In this document: piece by piece, positions 1 to 8,784 of the stretch
How the letters are laid out: every line of letters begins with the position of its first letter
Position numbering within the stretch: the first letter of the stretch is position 1
NCBI GenBank assembly: GCA_031549965.1
Contig: JAVBPB010000015.1
Span: 1 to 56,159 of the forward strand
Length of the DNA: 56,159 nucleotides
Reading direction: 5' to 3'
DNA from: JAVBPB01 sp031549965
GTDB lineage: Bacteria > Bacillota > Clostridia > Lachnospirales > Lachnospiraceae
Position numbers and translations under genes: made by a program
The notes under the pieces: generated by a model
Databases searched by the model: none
Told to the model about the DNA's origin: nothing
Seen by the model: the letters and a program-made list of their open reading frames with translations, nothing else

Positions 1-386
1 GCGTTAGGCAAAGAGTCTAACATATTCTTATAAAAAAAATCCAGTTCTAAGCTTAGTTTTGCCATGGAAGTACTAAATAATATATATTCAACGCCATCCT
101 CAATTAAAAATGAGGCTTGCTCATTGATAAAAACGGAATTACCATAATTAGATAAAATATGATAGGTTAAAGTAAAATTCTTTTTCTCCTTTAAAAACAA
201 ATTAAAATTAGATTTAATTTGAGAAAAATCGGTTGGTAATATTAAATTATTATATTTATTATTAAACTTTGTTGTAATTTCTTCTTGTGTGTATCCAATA
301 AAATCTAAAAGTTCATCTGTAAGTTTTATTATGGTTCGGGATTCATCAGCAAGACATTTTTGAATACCCATAAATAGTAATTTCAT
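1..386 (-). CDS. PAS-domain signalling protein, N-terminal part (cut by window edge)
   Basis: The minus strand is open from an ATG at 386 to the window edge with no stop, so only the first ~128 residues are visible. The ATG has a good ribosome binding site (GGAGG, spacing about 5). The peptide reads as a PAS sensor domain: a segment like KLTDELLDFIGYTQEEI is typical of PAS folds in clostridial two-component or cyclic-di-GMP proteins, and a second PAS-like segment seems to begin near the edge. The output domain lies outside the window, so kinase, GGDEF and EAL are all possible. It follows the SprA-like gene by 27 bases on the same strand and is probably co-transcribed with it. Confidence 0.75.
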   Translation of the reverse strand, partial: MKLLFMGIQKCLADESRTIIKLTDELLDFIGYTQEEITTKFNNKYNNLILPTDFSQIKSNFNLFLKEKKNFTLTYHILSNYGNSVFINEQASFLIEDGVEYILFSTSMAKLSLELDFFYKNMLDSLPN

Positions 387-413
387 CTACAGCCTCCTAA
401 AAAGTTTAAAAAT

Positions 414-890
414 TTAAGTAGCATAATCAATATTCATGCCCTTAATTAAGCTTTCATCCTGAGTCTTTTTATCTTTTTGATAATGATTATCTTCATTTGT
501 ATATTTAATCTGAGTAGTAGTAGTTCCTCCAGAAACATATGAAGTTCCACATTCAGGACATACAGAAGTTTGAAGAGAAACTTTAGCGGAAAGTAATTGT
601 GCATTAGGCTTTGAACCTTTTTCAACCGCATTGCTGACATGTTCTTGTTCATGAGAAGCCACAACTGCTCTTGAAGACTCTGGAGATATATGACCTGGTG
701 CTTTAAATGAAACATCAGATTCATTAGAACCATCTACATATGTTCTGTTTTTGCAGGATTCACATTCAATCTGACCAGTTCTTTTCAAACTTTTAATCTT
801 ATTTGGATCAAGATCTTCAATATTGTTGCTCCTAACACTTAGATTTGTAGGATAACTATTGTATCCACCAAGACCAATATCACCTATCAT
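414..890 (-). CDS. small SprA-like protein with HExxH motif and two CxxC pairs
   Basis: This 158-residue protein contains CESC, then a HEQEH zincin-like signature in the middle, then CPEC followed by a Gly/Thr-rich stretch (SGGTTTT). The order CxxC, KAPGHISP, HExEH, CPECG resembles the conserved core of SprA-related proteins, whose role is unknown; a metalloprotease or zinc-binding role is inference from the motif. The open frame extends to a TTG at 908, but the ATG at 890 has AAGAGGTG six bases upstream and is the better start. There is no signal peptide. The downstream neighbour on the same strand is a PAS-domain gene. Confidence 0.8.
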   Translation of the reverse strand: MIGDIGLGGYNSYPTNLSVRSNNIEDLDPNKIKSLKRTGQIECESCKNRTYVDGSNESDVSFKAPGHISPESSRAVVASHEQEHVSNAVEKGSKPNAQLLSAKVSLQTSVCPECGTSYVSGGTTTTQIKYTNEDNHYQKDKKTQDESLIKGMNIDYAT

Positions 891-975
891 AAAAGTCACC
901 TCTTTCAACTAAAATTAAATTAATTATATTACAAAATTCCATTTTTTACAATAAAATAATTATTAATATTAATTC

Positions 976-1004
976 TTGACAATACAATTAAATTATGAGA
1001 TTAT
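976..1004 (+). promoter_or_regulatory. promoter of the hflX leader
   Basis: A consensus -35 TTGACA (976-981) is followed after 17 bases by GATTAT (999-1004), which keeps four of six -10 bases including the key A2 and T6. Transcription would begin near 1011, just before the leader ORF, giving an untranslated leader of nearly 290 bases in front of hflX. Confidence 0.65.
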
Positions 1005-1034
1005 AAAAACATAAGTTATGAAAGAGGTGTTTAA

Positions 1035-1064
1035 ATGTTTATTGCAAAGATGAGATTACGTTAG
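1035..1064 (+). CDS. leader peptide MFIAKMRLR upstream of hflX
   Basis: A nine-codon ORF starts with ATG at 1035, preceded by AAAGAGGTG at 1021-1029, and ends with TAG at 1062-1064. The peptide ends in Met-Arg-Leu-Arg. An Arg-Leu-Arg (+X+) motif is established as the macrolide-dependent ribosome arrest motif of the ErmD leader peptide. The stop codon lies in the ascending arm of a hairpin at 1061-1078, and an intrinsic terminator follows. This arrangement is typical of ribosome-mediated attenuators in front of antibiotic-resistance genes in Firmicutes. The ORF, its binding site and the hairpins are visible; translation and drug sensing are inferred. Confidence 0.65.
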   Translation: MFIAKMRLR

Positions 1065-1078
1065 TTATTTGTAACTAA
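1061..1078 (+). promoter_or_regulatory. leader hairpin overlapping the leader-peptide stop codon
   Basis: TTAGTTA (1061-1067) and TAACTAA (1072-1078) form a perfect seven-base-pair stem with a four-base TTTG loop. The stem includes the stop codon of the leader ORF, so a ribosome paused on the last codons would melt it. I could not identify an antiterminator pairing with confidence. Confidence 0.6.
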
Positions 1079-1088
1079 TTAATTTAAA

Positions 1089-1135
1089 ATAAGGTAAAAA
1101 TCCCCTAATAAAGGGATTGGTTTTTTGTGCCTTAT
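1089..1135 (+). terminator. intrinsic terminator in the hflX leader (attenuator)
   Basis: AATCCC (1099-1104) pairs with GGGATT (1113-1118) across an eight-base loop, followed by GG and a run of six T. The stem can extend outward, with ATAAGG (1089-1094) pairing with CCTTAT (1130-1135). Because the only gene that follows is hflX, about 160 bases downstream, this hairpin is best read as an attenuator, although a weak independent hflX promoter downstream cannot be excluded. Confidence 0.75.
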
Positions 1136-1298
1136 TTGCAATCTTGCAAAAAACATTTTCATATAATTTATTACTGATAGCTTAATATAATTATAGGATT
1201 GTGTGGTTGTGGATGAATTTTCATTTGCGACCTTTTATTTTTGAATGTTTTTTACAAGTATTGCAACACTATAATTATAAAATAAAGGAGTTGTTAGT

Positions 1299-2552
1299 AT
1301 GTCAGAAAAAGCCATATTAGTAGGGGTTAATGTTAATAATCAAAAATATTTTGAAGAATCCATGAAAGAACTTAAAAATCTTTCGGATGCCTGTAACATA
1401 GAAACGGCTGGAGTAATAACCCAAAGCTTAAATGAAAAAAACAGGGTATTTTATGTTGGATCTGGAAAAGTAGGAGAAATAAAAGAATTATGTGAAAAAG
1501 AGGGAGTAGAGATAGTAATATTTAACAATGAATTGTCACCATCTCAAACCCGTAATTTAGAAAGAGAATTAGACTGTCTTGTTATGGACAGAACAGGTCT
1601 TATATTAGAAATATTTGCAACCAGAGCAAAAACAAGAGAAGCTAAACTTCAAGTTGAGGTTGCAAGGCTAAAATATATACTTCCAAGGCTTACCGGCTCA
1701 TATGCCAAACTAGGCAGACAAGGTGGCGGAGTTGGAACTAAGAATAAAGGTACAGGTGAGAAAAAACTTGAACTTGATAAAAGAAAGATAGAAGAAAAAA
1801 TCACAAATCTTTCAAAGGAATTAGAGGAATTAGTTAATGAAAGGAAAACTCAAAGAAGTAAAAGAAGCAAAAAGAATATACCAACAGTTGCCTTAGTTGG
1901 TTACACCAATGCAGGTAAATCTACAATTATGAATGCCATGGTTGAAAACTACAAAAAGTCAGAGGATAAGAAGGTATTTGAAGAGGATATGCTTTTTGCA
2001 ACACTTGAAACTTCAGTTAGAAATATTACACTCCCAAACCACAAAGAGTTTATCCTTGCAGACACAGTAGGTTTTGTAAGCGAGCTGCCTCATAATTTAA
2101 TTAAGGCATTTCGCTCCACTTTAGAAGAAGTCAGGGAAGCAGATCTTTTATGCCACGTGGTAGATTTCTCTAATGATAATTTTGAACAACACATAGAAGT
2201 AACTAACGAAACATTAAGGCAGATTGGTGCAGAGCAAATTCCTATGGTCTATATATTTAACAAATCAGATCTGGTAGATAAAGAGATTCCTTTTGTAAGG
2301 GAGGATAAAATATATTTATCTGCCAAACAAAGGGTCGGGATTACGGAACTTGTAGACATCATAGTCAGTCATACAATGACTGATTATGTAAAATGTAAAA
2401 TGTTAATACCATATAATCAGGGAAGCATTCTTTCCTACTTCAATGAACATGCCAATGTGGAAACAACCAGTTACGAGGAAAATGGCACAGTAATTGAATT
2501 AGAATGCAGGGATAGTGATTTTTCTAAATATAAATATTTAGTTTTGAATTAA
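1299..2552 (+). CDS. hflX: GTPase HflX (ribosome-splitting factor)
   Basis: This 417-residue protein has the full HflX layout. An N-terminal glycine-rich domain (residues ~1-150, with GSGKVGE, NNELSPSQTRNLE and DRTGLILEIFA) is followed by a charged coiled-coil linker (~155-190) and a GTPase domain with G1 GYTNAGKST at 201-209, G3 DTVGF near 255 and G4 NKSD near 322. HflX binds 50S and splits stalled or hibernating 70S ribosomes; HflX homologues are linked to macrolide and lincosamide tolerance in Listeria and mycobacteria. The ATG at 1299 has AAAGGAG upstream. The leader with an RLR peptide and terminator suggests drug-inducible expression. A strong terminator follows directly. Confidence 0.95.
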   Translation: MSEKAILVGVNVNNQKYFEESMKELKNLSDACNIETAGVITQSLNEKNRVFYVGSGKVGEIKELCEKEGVEIVIFNNELSPSQTRNLERELDCLVMDRTGLILEIFATRAKTREAKLQVEVARLKYILPRLTGSYAKLGRQGGGVGTKNKGTGEKKLELDKRKIEEKITNLSKELEELVNERKTQRSKRSKKNIPTVALVGYTNAGKSTIMNAMVENYKKSEDKKVFEEDMLFATLETSVRNITLPNHKEFILADTVGFVSELPHNLIKAFRSTLEEVREADLLCHVVDFSNDNFEQHIEVTNETLRQIGAEQIPMVYIFNKSDLVDKEIPFVREDKIYLSAKQRVGITELVDIIVSHTMTDYVKCKMLIPYNQGSILSYFNEHANVETTSYEENGTVIELECRDSDFSKYKYLVLN

Positions 2553-2574
2553 TAATTTAATCAATGTCTTACTA

Positions 2575-2624
2575 ATACCTTGCATTTTACTTAATTTATT
2601 AAGTTTGCAAGGTATGTTTTTTTT
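2575..2624 (+). terminator. intrinsic terminator of hflX
   Basis: ATACCTTGCA (2575-2584) pairs perfectly with TGCAAGGTAT (2606-2615). A nested stem, ACTTAA with TTAAGT, lies inside, and G plus eight T follow. Confidence 0.9.
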
Positions 2625-2631
2625 ATCAACT

Positions 2632-2847
2632 GGGGGTTTTTGTTCTACGGACGCTTTGCCTTGTAGTTCTCTAACGTTCATAGAAAATTTATATTTGTAA
2701 AAAAGTAGATAAGCCAAACATTCCAATGAGCCTATGGAAAAACGTCATAGTCTCATTTCCATGGCTTATAATACTTTTTTATAAATATAAATTTCCTATG
2801 AACGTTGAAGAACTAAAGGGCAAAGCGTCCGTAGGACAAAAACCCTC
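2632..2847. repeat. large palindromic repeat element, copy A
   Basis: About 216 bases form one long imperfect hairpin with arms of roughly 80 bases around a centre containing CATTCCAATGAGCC and CATAGTCTCATTTCCATGG. Both ends carry the family end motif ACGGACGCTTTGCC, or its complement GGCAAAGCGTCCGT. The arms (including TAACGTTCATAG and CTATGAACGTT) match each other but differ from the arms of the other copies. The core is in reverse orientation relative to copies C-F. The copy sits between the hflX terminator and the GyrI-like gene. Confidence 0.85.
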
Positions 2848-2882
2848 AAGTATACAAATTGCCTAAAGAAAGGAAGAACAAT

Positions 2883-3515
2883 ATGCCAGAGAAATTAGAT
2901 TATAAAAAGGAATATAAAGAACTTTATATGCCCAAAAACAAGCCTGCCAAAATTCAGGTACCGTCCATGAATTTTATAATGATAGATGGAGGAGGAGATC
3001 CTAATGGGCAAGAGTATAATGATGCAGTTAGTGCAATTTATGGGCTGGCTTTTACCATTAAGATGAGTAAAATGGGGAAAAAGGATATTGAGGGGTATTT
3101 TGAATATGTAGTGCCGCCGCTTGAAGGACTTTGGTGGTGTGATGAAAGAGGATTTGATCTTTTTAAGAGGGATAATTGGAAATGGACTTCTATGATTCGT
3201 CAGCCGGAATTTGTTACTAAAGAAGTGTTTGAATGGGCAGTTTCGGAATGTATGATTAAGAAACCAGAACTTAAGGTATCAAATGCAAGACTTGAAAGCT
3301 TTGAAGAAGGATTATGTGTTCAGATGATGCATTTAGGGCCTTATAGTACAGAACCTGAAACAGTTAATATAATGAAAAAGTTTATGGAGGAAAATGGTCT
3401 TAAGGATGATACGTGGGATGTGAGAAAACATCATGAGATTTATTTATCTGATCCACGAAAGACTGCTTCAGAAAAATTAAAAACTGTTTTAAGACATCCA
3501 GTTTCAAATATATAA
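2883..3515 (+). CDS. GyrI-like small-molecule-binding domain protein
   Basis: This 210-residue soluble protein belongs to the GyrI-like (PF06445-type) group. Recognisable parts are the opening DYKKEYKELYMPKNKPA, FIMIDGGGDPN, a Trp-rich stretch (GLWWCDERGF), QMMHLGPYSTEP and a closing HHEIYLSDPRKTA. Members bind hydrophobic or drug-like ligands, and some hydrolyse cyclopropanoid genotoxins; which applies here cannot be told from sequence. The frame extends to a TTG at 2859, but the ATG at 2883 has AAAGGAAG at proper spacing. It lies 21 bases before tex and is probably co-transcribed with it. Confidence 0.85.
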   Translation: MPEKLDYKKEYKELYMPKNKPAKIQVPSMNFIMIDGGGDPNGQEYNDAVSAIYGLAFTIKMSKMGKKDIEGYFEYVVPPLEGLWWCDERGFDLFKRDNWKWTSMIRQPEFVTKEVFEWAVSECMIKKPELKVSNARLESFEEGLCVQMMHLGPYSTEPETVNIMKKFMEENGLKDDTWDVRKHHEIYLSDPRKTASEKLKTVLRHPVSNI

Positions 3516-3536
3516 TAAAATATAAAGGAGTAAAAA

Positions 3537-5690
3537 ATGGATATATTAAAGATTTTACAAGAAGAATTAAAGATTAATTTATGGCAGGTTGAAGCTGTTA
3601 TTAAGCTTGTTGATGAGGGGAATACGATTCCTTTTATTGCTAGATATAGAAAAGAAGCTACAGGTTCACTAGATGATGAGGTACTTAGAAATTTTCATGA
3701 AAGACTTACCTATTTAAGGAATCTTGAAGAGAAGAAAGAACAGGTTTTATCAAGTATCGAGGAGCAGGGGAAACTTAGCGAAGAGCTTAAAAAGCAAATC
3801 GAGGATGCTATGACTTTAGTGGTAGTTGAAGATTTATATAGACCGTTTAGACCAAAGAGAAGGACAAGGGCTACTATTGCTAAGGAAAAAGGCTTAGAGC
3901 CATTAGCTCAAATTATTGTTTTGCAGGAAGCGGATAAAGATATTCATGAGTATGCTAAGGACTTTATTAATGAAGAGAAGGAAGTTAATTCAGTTGAGGA
4001 TGCTATTTTAGGTGCAAAGGATATTATTGCAGAAATGATTTCAGATGAGGCTGAATATAGAATTTATATCAGAAAAGTTACATTTTCGGAAGGTAAGATT
4101 TCTTCTGTTGCAAAGGATGCTAAAGTTCAATCTGTTTATGAAATGTATTATGAATTTGATGAAAGCATAAATAAAATTGCAGGACATAGAATATTGGCTT
4201 TAAACAGAGGAGAGAATGAGAAGATTTTAACTGTTAAGATTTTTGCACCGGAAGAAAGAATCTTAATGTATCTTTCAAAAAAGGTTATTATAAAAGATAA
4301 CAAATATACTAATGAAATATTATTGAATACCATTGATGATAGTTATAAGAGACTTATTGCACCTGCTATTGAACGTGAAATACGTAATGAGTTAACAGAA
4401 AAGGCAGAGGATGGAGCAATAAAGGTATTTGGAAAAAATCTTGAACAATTACTGATGCAACCGCCAATTGCAAATCAGGTAGTACTTGGTTGGGATCCGG
4501 CATTTAGAACAGGTTGCAAACTGGCAGTTGTTGATTCTACGGGAAAAGTACTAGATACAGTGGTAATTTATCCAACTGAACCTCAAAATAAAATTAAAGA
4601 ATCAAAAGAAACAGTAAAAAAACTTATTAAGAAGTACGGAATTACTTTGATTTCTGTAGGAAATGGAACTGCGTCAAGAGAATCTGAAATAATTATTGTT
4701 GAAATGCTTAAGGAATTGGATACCTCAGTTCAATATATTATTGTAAATGAGGCAGGGGCTTCTGTGTATTCTGCAAGTAAGCTGGCTACGGAAGAATTTC
4801 CAAATTTTGATGTGGGACAAAGAAGTGCGGCATCAATTGCCAGAAGGCTTCAAGATCCTTTAGCTGAGCTTGTTAAAATTGATCCAAAGTCAATTGGAGT
4901 TGGACAGTATCAGCATGATATGAATCAAAAGAAGCTATCAGAAGCACTTACAGGAGTAGTTGAGGATTGTGTTAATAAAGTTGGTATAGATTTAAATACA
5001 GCATCAGCTTCGTTATTAGAATATATTTCTGGGATAAGTAAAGCAGTAGCAAAAAATATTGTTATATTTAGAGAGGAAAATGGAAGGTTTACTGATAGAA
5101 AGCAATTATTAAAGGTTGCTAAGTTAGGTCCTAAGGCATTTGAACAATGTGCAGGATTTATGAGAATATTAGATGGCAAAAATCCATTGGATACAACAAG
5201 TGTTCATCCGGAATCATATGGGGCGGCAACTAAGTTAATTGAAAGCTTGGGATACAGCCTTAGTGATATACAAAGAGGAGGACTAAAAGAACTTTATAAA
5301 AAGGTTGGAGATAAAGATAAGCTTGCAAAGGAATTGGGAATTGGTGTAATTACCCTCACAGATATTATAAAGGAATTAGAAAAGCCAGGCAGAGATCCAA
5401 GGGATGAAATGCCAAAACCAATACTTAGAACCGATGTACTTGATATGAAGGATTTAACCGAGGGAATGATTTTAAAAGGTACAGTTCGTAATGTAATTGA
5501 CTTTGGAGTATTTGTAGATATAGGGGTTCATCAGGATGGTCTTGTACATATTTCTCAAATGACAGATAAAAAATATATTAAACATCCCCTTGAAGTGGTT
5601 AGTGTTGGTGATATTGTTGATGTTAAAGTTATGAGTGTGGATATTAATAAAAAAAGAATCCAGCTTACTATGAAAGGGATTAATAAATAA
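3537..5690 (+). CDS. tex: Tex family RNA-binding transcription accessory protein
   Basis: This 717-residue protein has typical Tex length and order: N-terminal helical region (NTIPFIARYRKEATGSLDDE near residues 30-50), YqgF/RNase H-like domain (GWDPAFRTGCKLAVVD near 320), helix-hairpin-helix region (VGIDLNTAS, GISKAVAKNIV near 480-510) and a C-terminal S1 domain (GMILKGTVRNVIDFGVFVDIG near 640-665, ending MSVDINKKRIQLTMK). Tex binds nucleic acid and influences transcription and stress or toxin-gene expression in several bacteria. The ATG at 3537 follows AAAGGAGT. The gene overlaps nothing and appears intact. Confidence 0.95.
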   Translation: MDILKILQEELKINLWQVEAVIKLVDEGNTIPFIARYRKEATGSLDDEVLRNFHERLTYLRNLEEKKEQVLSSIEEQGKLSEELKKQIEDAMTLVVVEDLYRPFRPKRRTRATIAKEKGLEPLAQIIVLQEADKDIHEYAKDFINEEKEVNSVEDAILGAKDIIAEMISDEAEYRIYIRKVTFSEGKISSVAKDAKVQSVYEMYYEFDESINKIAGHRILALNRGENEKILTVKIFAPEERILMYLSKKVIIKDNKYTNEILLNTIDDSYKRLIAPAIEREIRNELTEKAEDGAIKVFGKNLEQLLMQPPIANQVVLGWDPAFRTGCKLAVVDSTGKVLDTVVIYPTEPQNKIKESKETVKKLIKKYGITLISVGNGTASRESEIIIVEMLKELDTSVQYIIVNEAGASVYSASKLATEEFPNFDVGQRSAASIARRLQDPLAELVKIDPKSIGVGQYQHDMNQKKLSEALTGVVEDCVNKVGIDLNTASASLLEYISGISKAVAKNIVIFREENGRFTDRKQLLKVAKLGPKAFEQCAGFMRILDGKNPLDTTSVHPESYGAATKLIESLGYSLSDIQRGGLKELYKKVGDKDKLAKELGIGVITLTDIIKELEKPGRDPRDEMPKPILRTDVLDMKDLTEGMILKGTVRNVIDFGVFVDIGVHQDGLVHISQMTDKKYIKHPLEVVSVGDIVDVKVMSVDINKKRIQLTMKGINK

Positions 5691-5717
5691 AAAAGATTTA
5701 AACACAAAGATCATAAA

Positions 5718-5745
5718 TAAGCATACCTTAAAAAAAACATGCTTA
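5718..5745 (+). terminator. possible terminator hairpin after tex
   Basis: TAAGCAT (5718-5724) pairs with ATGCTTA (5739-5745) over a 14-base A-rich loop. There is no T-run directly behind it, so this is a weak call. Confidence 0.3.
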
Positions 5746-5901
5746 CTTACTATATGTTTTAAAATAATATATAATATACTAGGCTTTACCCCACTAACGT
5801 TAAAAGTTTAGGATACCAGATTTATAGAATCCTTTTTTACAGAAAATAAAAGGTGTGGGAAGGTCTGATTATAATTGAAAAACATATTAGGAGGGAAAAG
5901 T

Positions 5902-8403
5902 GTGAAGAATCAAAAGAAGATATTTTTTTATGTTATTGGATTTGTAGTAGTATTTACAATATTTATCTTACTTTCACTATTTTTAAGTGGCAACAAAAAT
6001 GAAAATGATAAAGATGTAGATGCTACAATTCCTGTAAGTGATGCAACTGAGACGACAAAACAGATAGTAGAGGAAAGTAAAGAGAATAATGTGGACTTTC
6101 AAACAATTGGAGATTGGAAATTAATCTGGAATGATGAGTTTGATGGTACAGGTGATAATCTTGATGCTAACTCGCTGGATCTTAACAAATGGGCCTATCA
6201 AGAAGGCACAGGATCTGAATATGGTTTAACTGACTGGGGAAATGAAGAACTTGAATATTATCAAAAAGATAATGTGCAAGTTAGAGATGGAAATCTTGTT
6301 ATTACAGCAAAAAAGGAAAGTGTTGGAGGAAAGGAATATACATCAGGAAGGTTATGGACTCAGCCGACTTTTTCTGCTACTTACGGTCGTTTTGAAGCCA
6401 GTATAAAACTTCCAAGAGGTACTGGCTTATGGCCGGCATTCTGGCTAATGGCAAATACAACCACCTATGGGACATGGGCTGCCAATGGTGAAATTGATAT
6501 TTTAGAATGCAGAGGAAGGGTGTATAATTCAGTTGAAGGAAACCTTCACTATGGTGAAGAATGGCCGGGGAATCTTCATACAGGAGGAACGTATAGCTTT
6601 CCTAAAGGAAGCTACATTGATGATGACTTTCATACATATACTCTCGAATGGGAACCAGGAGAAATCAGATGGTATGTAGATGGGAATTTATTTTTAACAC
6701 AAAATGACTGGTATTCTAAAAGTGAAAATGAAGCTACCCAGTATTCATTTCCAGCCCCTTTTGATAAACCCTTTTACATAATACTAAACATGGCAGTAGG
6801 CGGTTTGTTTGATGGAAAGCGTATGCCCGATGATGAAAAGATACCGGCAGAAATGTTAATTGATTATGTAAGAGTATATCAAAAAGATTCATACATAATC
6901 CATGAAAAACCAGAGATGGAAAAAGCACCCCTTCCAACAGATGCAAAGCTGCCGGTAGATGGAAATTATGTACACGATACTGAATTTAATAATTTTGTTA
7001 CAGAGAGTGTTAAGGCAGACGGCTGGTTTTTAAGTCTTGGAGCAAACAGCTCTGGAGGTGAAGCTAAGGTAGAGCAGGTAACTATTGGAGGTATAAAGGG
7101 AGCACTTATTGATATTGAAAAAACAGGAGGCGGAAGTCAGGACTATTCAGTACAACTAATGCAGACAATTCCTTTATCTAAAGGTAGATTCTATAAGATC
7201 AGTTTTGACGCAAAATCAGAAGGAGCTAGAAATATTCACACTAAAGTATCAAATGGGGGATTACACGGAGCATGGGGAGATTATACAACTGTATTTAATT
7301 CAAGATTGTCAGAAGAATTAGAACATTTTGAATATATCTTTCAAATGAAATCGGATACTCACAATGATGCCAGACTTGAATTTAATGTTGGTATTGAAGA
7401 TAAGGATGTGTATTTATTTAATGTAAAAGTTGAGGAAGTAAATAGCCTTATTAACCTAAGTGGAAGAAAAACCCCTTTACCTAATGGAAACTATATTTAT
7501 AATGGAACATTTGATCAAACAGATTCCACTCGTATGACATTTTGGGAGGTAGAGACTCTTAAGGATGGTATATGTGAAGCTTTAGTTAATGATGACAGGC
7601 AGCTTGTATTAAATTCAAAAGGTACTTCTATTGAAGATGTTAAGATAATTCAAAGAGGCTTAAACTTAACATCTACAGATGAATATAAGTTAACGTTTGA
7701 TGCATCTGTTTCTGAAGATAAAGAAATTGAAATCGCATTTTATAATAAAGATTTAACTAAGAAATTAGTAAGTAAAAAGCAAACCATAACATCCTCAATG
7801 ACAAATTATACAATTGATTTGGTTATGCCAAAACAAAATGAAGAAGATGGTATTTTAGCATTCTTGATAGGAGATAATAAAACTTTTATATTAGATAATG
7901 TTTTAATGCATCGTATGACAGACAATAATACAGACTTGTCTAAGAAGAAAACAAAACCACTTAAAAATGGGAACTTCATCGAAGGTATTGACGTATCATG
8001 GAATAATCTTGCTATTGAAGGGGGAGAAGCTACTTTTGAGCAGACCAAGGAGAAAGATGGAATTAAAGTTAACATAACTCAAAAAGGTGCTAACCCATGG
8101 TGTGTAATGTTAAGTCAGGATATTGAAATGTCAGGAAATTTAGATTATGTATTATCTTTTGATGTATCTTCAAGCGTGGATAGATTTTTTGATATAACAT
8201 TAGAGGATGCATATTATACAAGACATTTTGAAATGCCTAATCTTTTGGCAACCAATGAGATTACTCACTATGAATATAAAGTAAGACTTCCACAAGATAC
8301 TGCCCTAGCTATTAAATTTTTAATTGGTGGTGTGAAAGATACGCCTGATACTTCACATGAGGTAGTTATTAAAAATGTGAAGCTAGAATATGTTGATAGG
8401 TAG
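5902..8403 (+). CDS. membrane-anchored GH16 endo-beta-glucanase with three CBM4/9-like modules
   Basis: The product (~833 residues) starts with a basic end and one hydrophobic segment (IFFYVIGFVVVFTIFILLS) without a lipobox, so it is exported and probably stays membrane-anchored. The GH16 domain (residues ~70-330) has WNDEFDG, GNEELEYY and the catalytic GEIDILE signature at ~196-202, the E-x-D-x-x-E form typical of laminarinases. Three carbohydrate-binding-like repeats follow, each opening with LP(V/N)(D)GNY or LKNGNF (about 350-510, 525-670 and 680-830). Likely substrates are beta-1,3 or mixed-linkage glucans. I chose the GTG at 5902, preceded by AGGAGGG at six bases, over an upstream TTG at 5875 that lacks one. 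It stands alone, with hairpins downstream. Confidence 0.9.
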   Translation: MKNQKKIFFYVIGFVVVFTIFILLSLFLSGNKNENDKDVDATIPVSDATETTKQIVEESKENNVDFQTIGDWKLIWNDEFDGTGDNLDANSLDLNKWAYQEGTGSEYGLTDWGNEELEYYQKDNVQVRDGNLVITAKKESVGGKEYTSGRLWTQPTFSATYGRFEASIKLPRGTGLWPAFWLMANTTTYGTWAANGEIDILECRGRVYNSVEGNLHYGEEWPGNLHTGGTYSFPKGSYIDDDFHTYTLEWEPGEIRWYVDGNLFLTQNDWYSKSENEATQYSFPAPFDKPFYIILNMAVGGLFDGKRMPDDEKIPAEMLIDYVRVYQKDSYIIHEKPEMEKAPLPTDAKLPVDGNYVHDTEFNNFVTESVKADGWFLSLGANSSGGEAKVEQVTIGGIKGALIDIEKTGGGSQDYSVQLMQTIPLSKGRFYKISFDAKSEGARNIHTKVSNGGLHGAWGDYTTVFNSRLSEELEHFEYIFQMKSDTHNDARLEFNVGIEDKDVYLFNVKVEEVNSLINLSGRKTPLPNGNYIYNGTFDQTDSTRMTFWEVETLKDGICEALVNDDRQLVLNSKGTSIEDVKIIQRGLNLTSTDEYKLTFDASVSEDKEIEIAFYNKDLTKKLVSKKQTITSSMTNYTIDLVMPKQNEEDGILAFLIGDNKTFILDNVLMHRMTDNNTDLSKKKTKPLKNGNFIEGIDVSWNNLAIEGGEATFEQTKEKDGIKVNITQKGANPWCVMLSQDIEMSGNLDYVLSFDVSSSVDRFFDITLEDAYYTRHFEMPNLLATNEITHYEYKVRLPQDTALAIKFLIGGVKDTPDTSHEVVIKNVKLEYVDR

Positions 8404-8445
8404 TTTAATTCATAGTAAACATTGCAATGTGATTAAATATGTAAT

Positions 8446-8512
8446 ATAGCCTTAAATGACGTTAGGAAGGCTATTAGTTAGGAGCAGTAAGCAACTTAAT
8501 TTACTGCTCCTA
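8446..8512 (+). terminator. tandem hairpins after the GH16 gene
   Basis: The first hairpin, ATAGCCTT (8446-8453) with AAGGCTAT (8467-8474), has a perfect 8-base-pair stem. The second, TAGGAGCAGTAA (8479-8490) with TTACTGCTCCTA (8501-8512), has a perfect 12-base-pair stem and a 10-base loop. Neither is followed by a clean T-run. The rest of 8404-8784 is AT-rich with a G8 run at 8527-8534 and no gene. Confidence 0.6.
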
Positions 8513-8784
8513 CTTATATTGTCACTGGGGGGGGTTAAGAATCTATTTGAATTCTAAAATTCATTGACAAAGCCATTGGTTTTGTATATAATCATCCTAA
8601 TATGTGAAATGAATAATAAATCGTGAAAAGCAGATACAATTGCTGTATGTATTTGTGTTAGAAATTTTAATTTTATTGAGTGTTTAATAAAAATTAAAAC
8701 ATAATCATGTAACTTAAATATAAAATAACCAACTTTTTTAGTTAGCAAATAGATTCAAAAATATAGTCATGGGAAGAAAATAAA

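Noticed and set aside
2538..2726. Minus-strand reading frame across the hflX terminator and repeat copy A
   Set aside because: It spans a terminator and a palindromic repeat arm, with no recognisable domain; chance frame.
8527..8534. G8 run as a phase-variable tract
   Set aside because: It is intergenic and not positioned inside a promoter spacer or reading frame that I can identify, so there is no support for phase variation.
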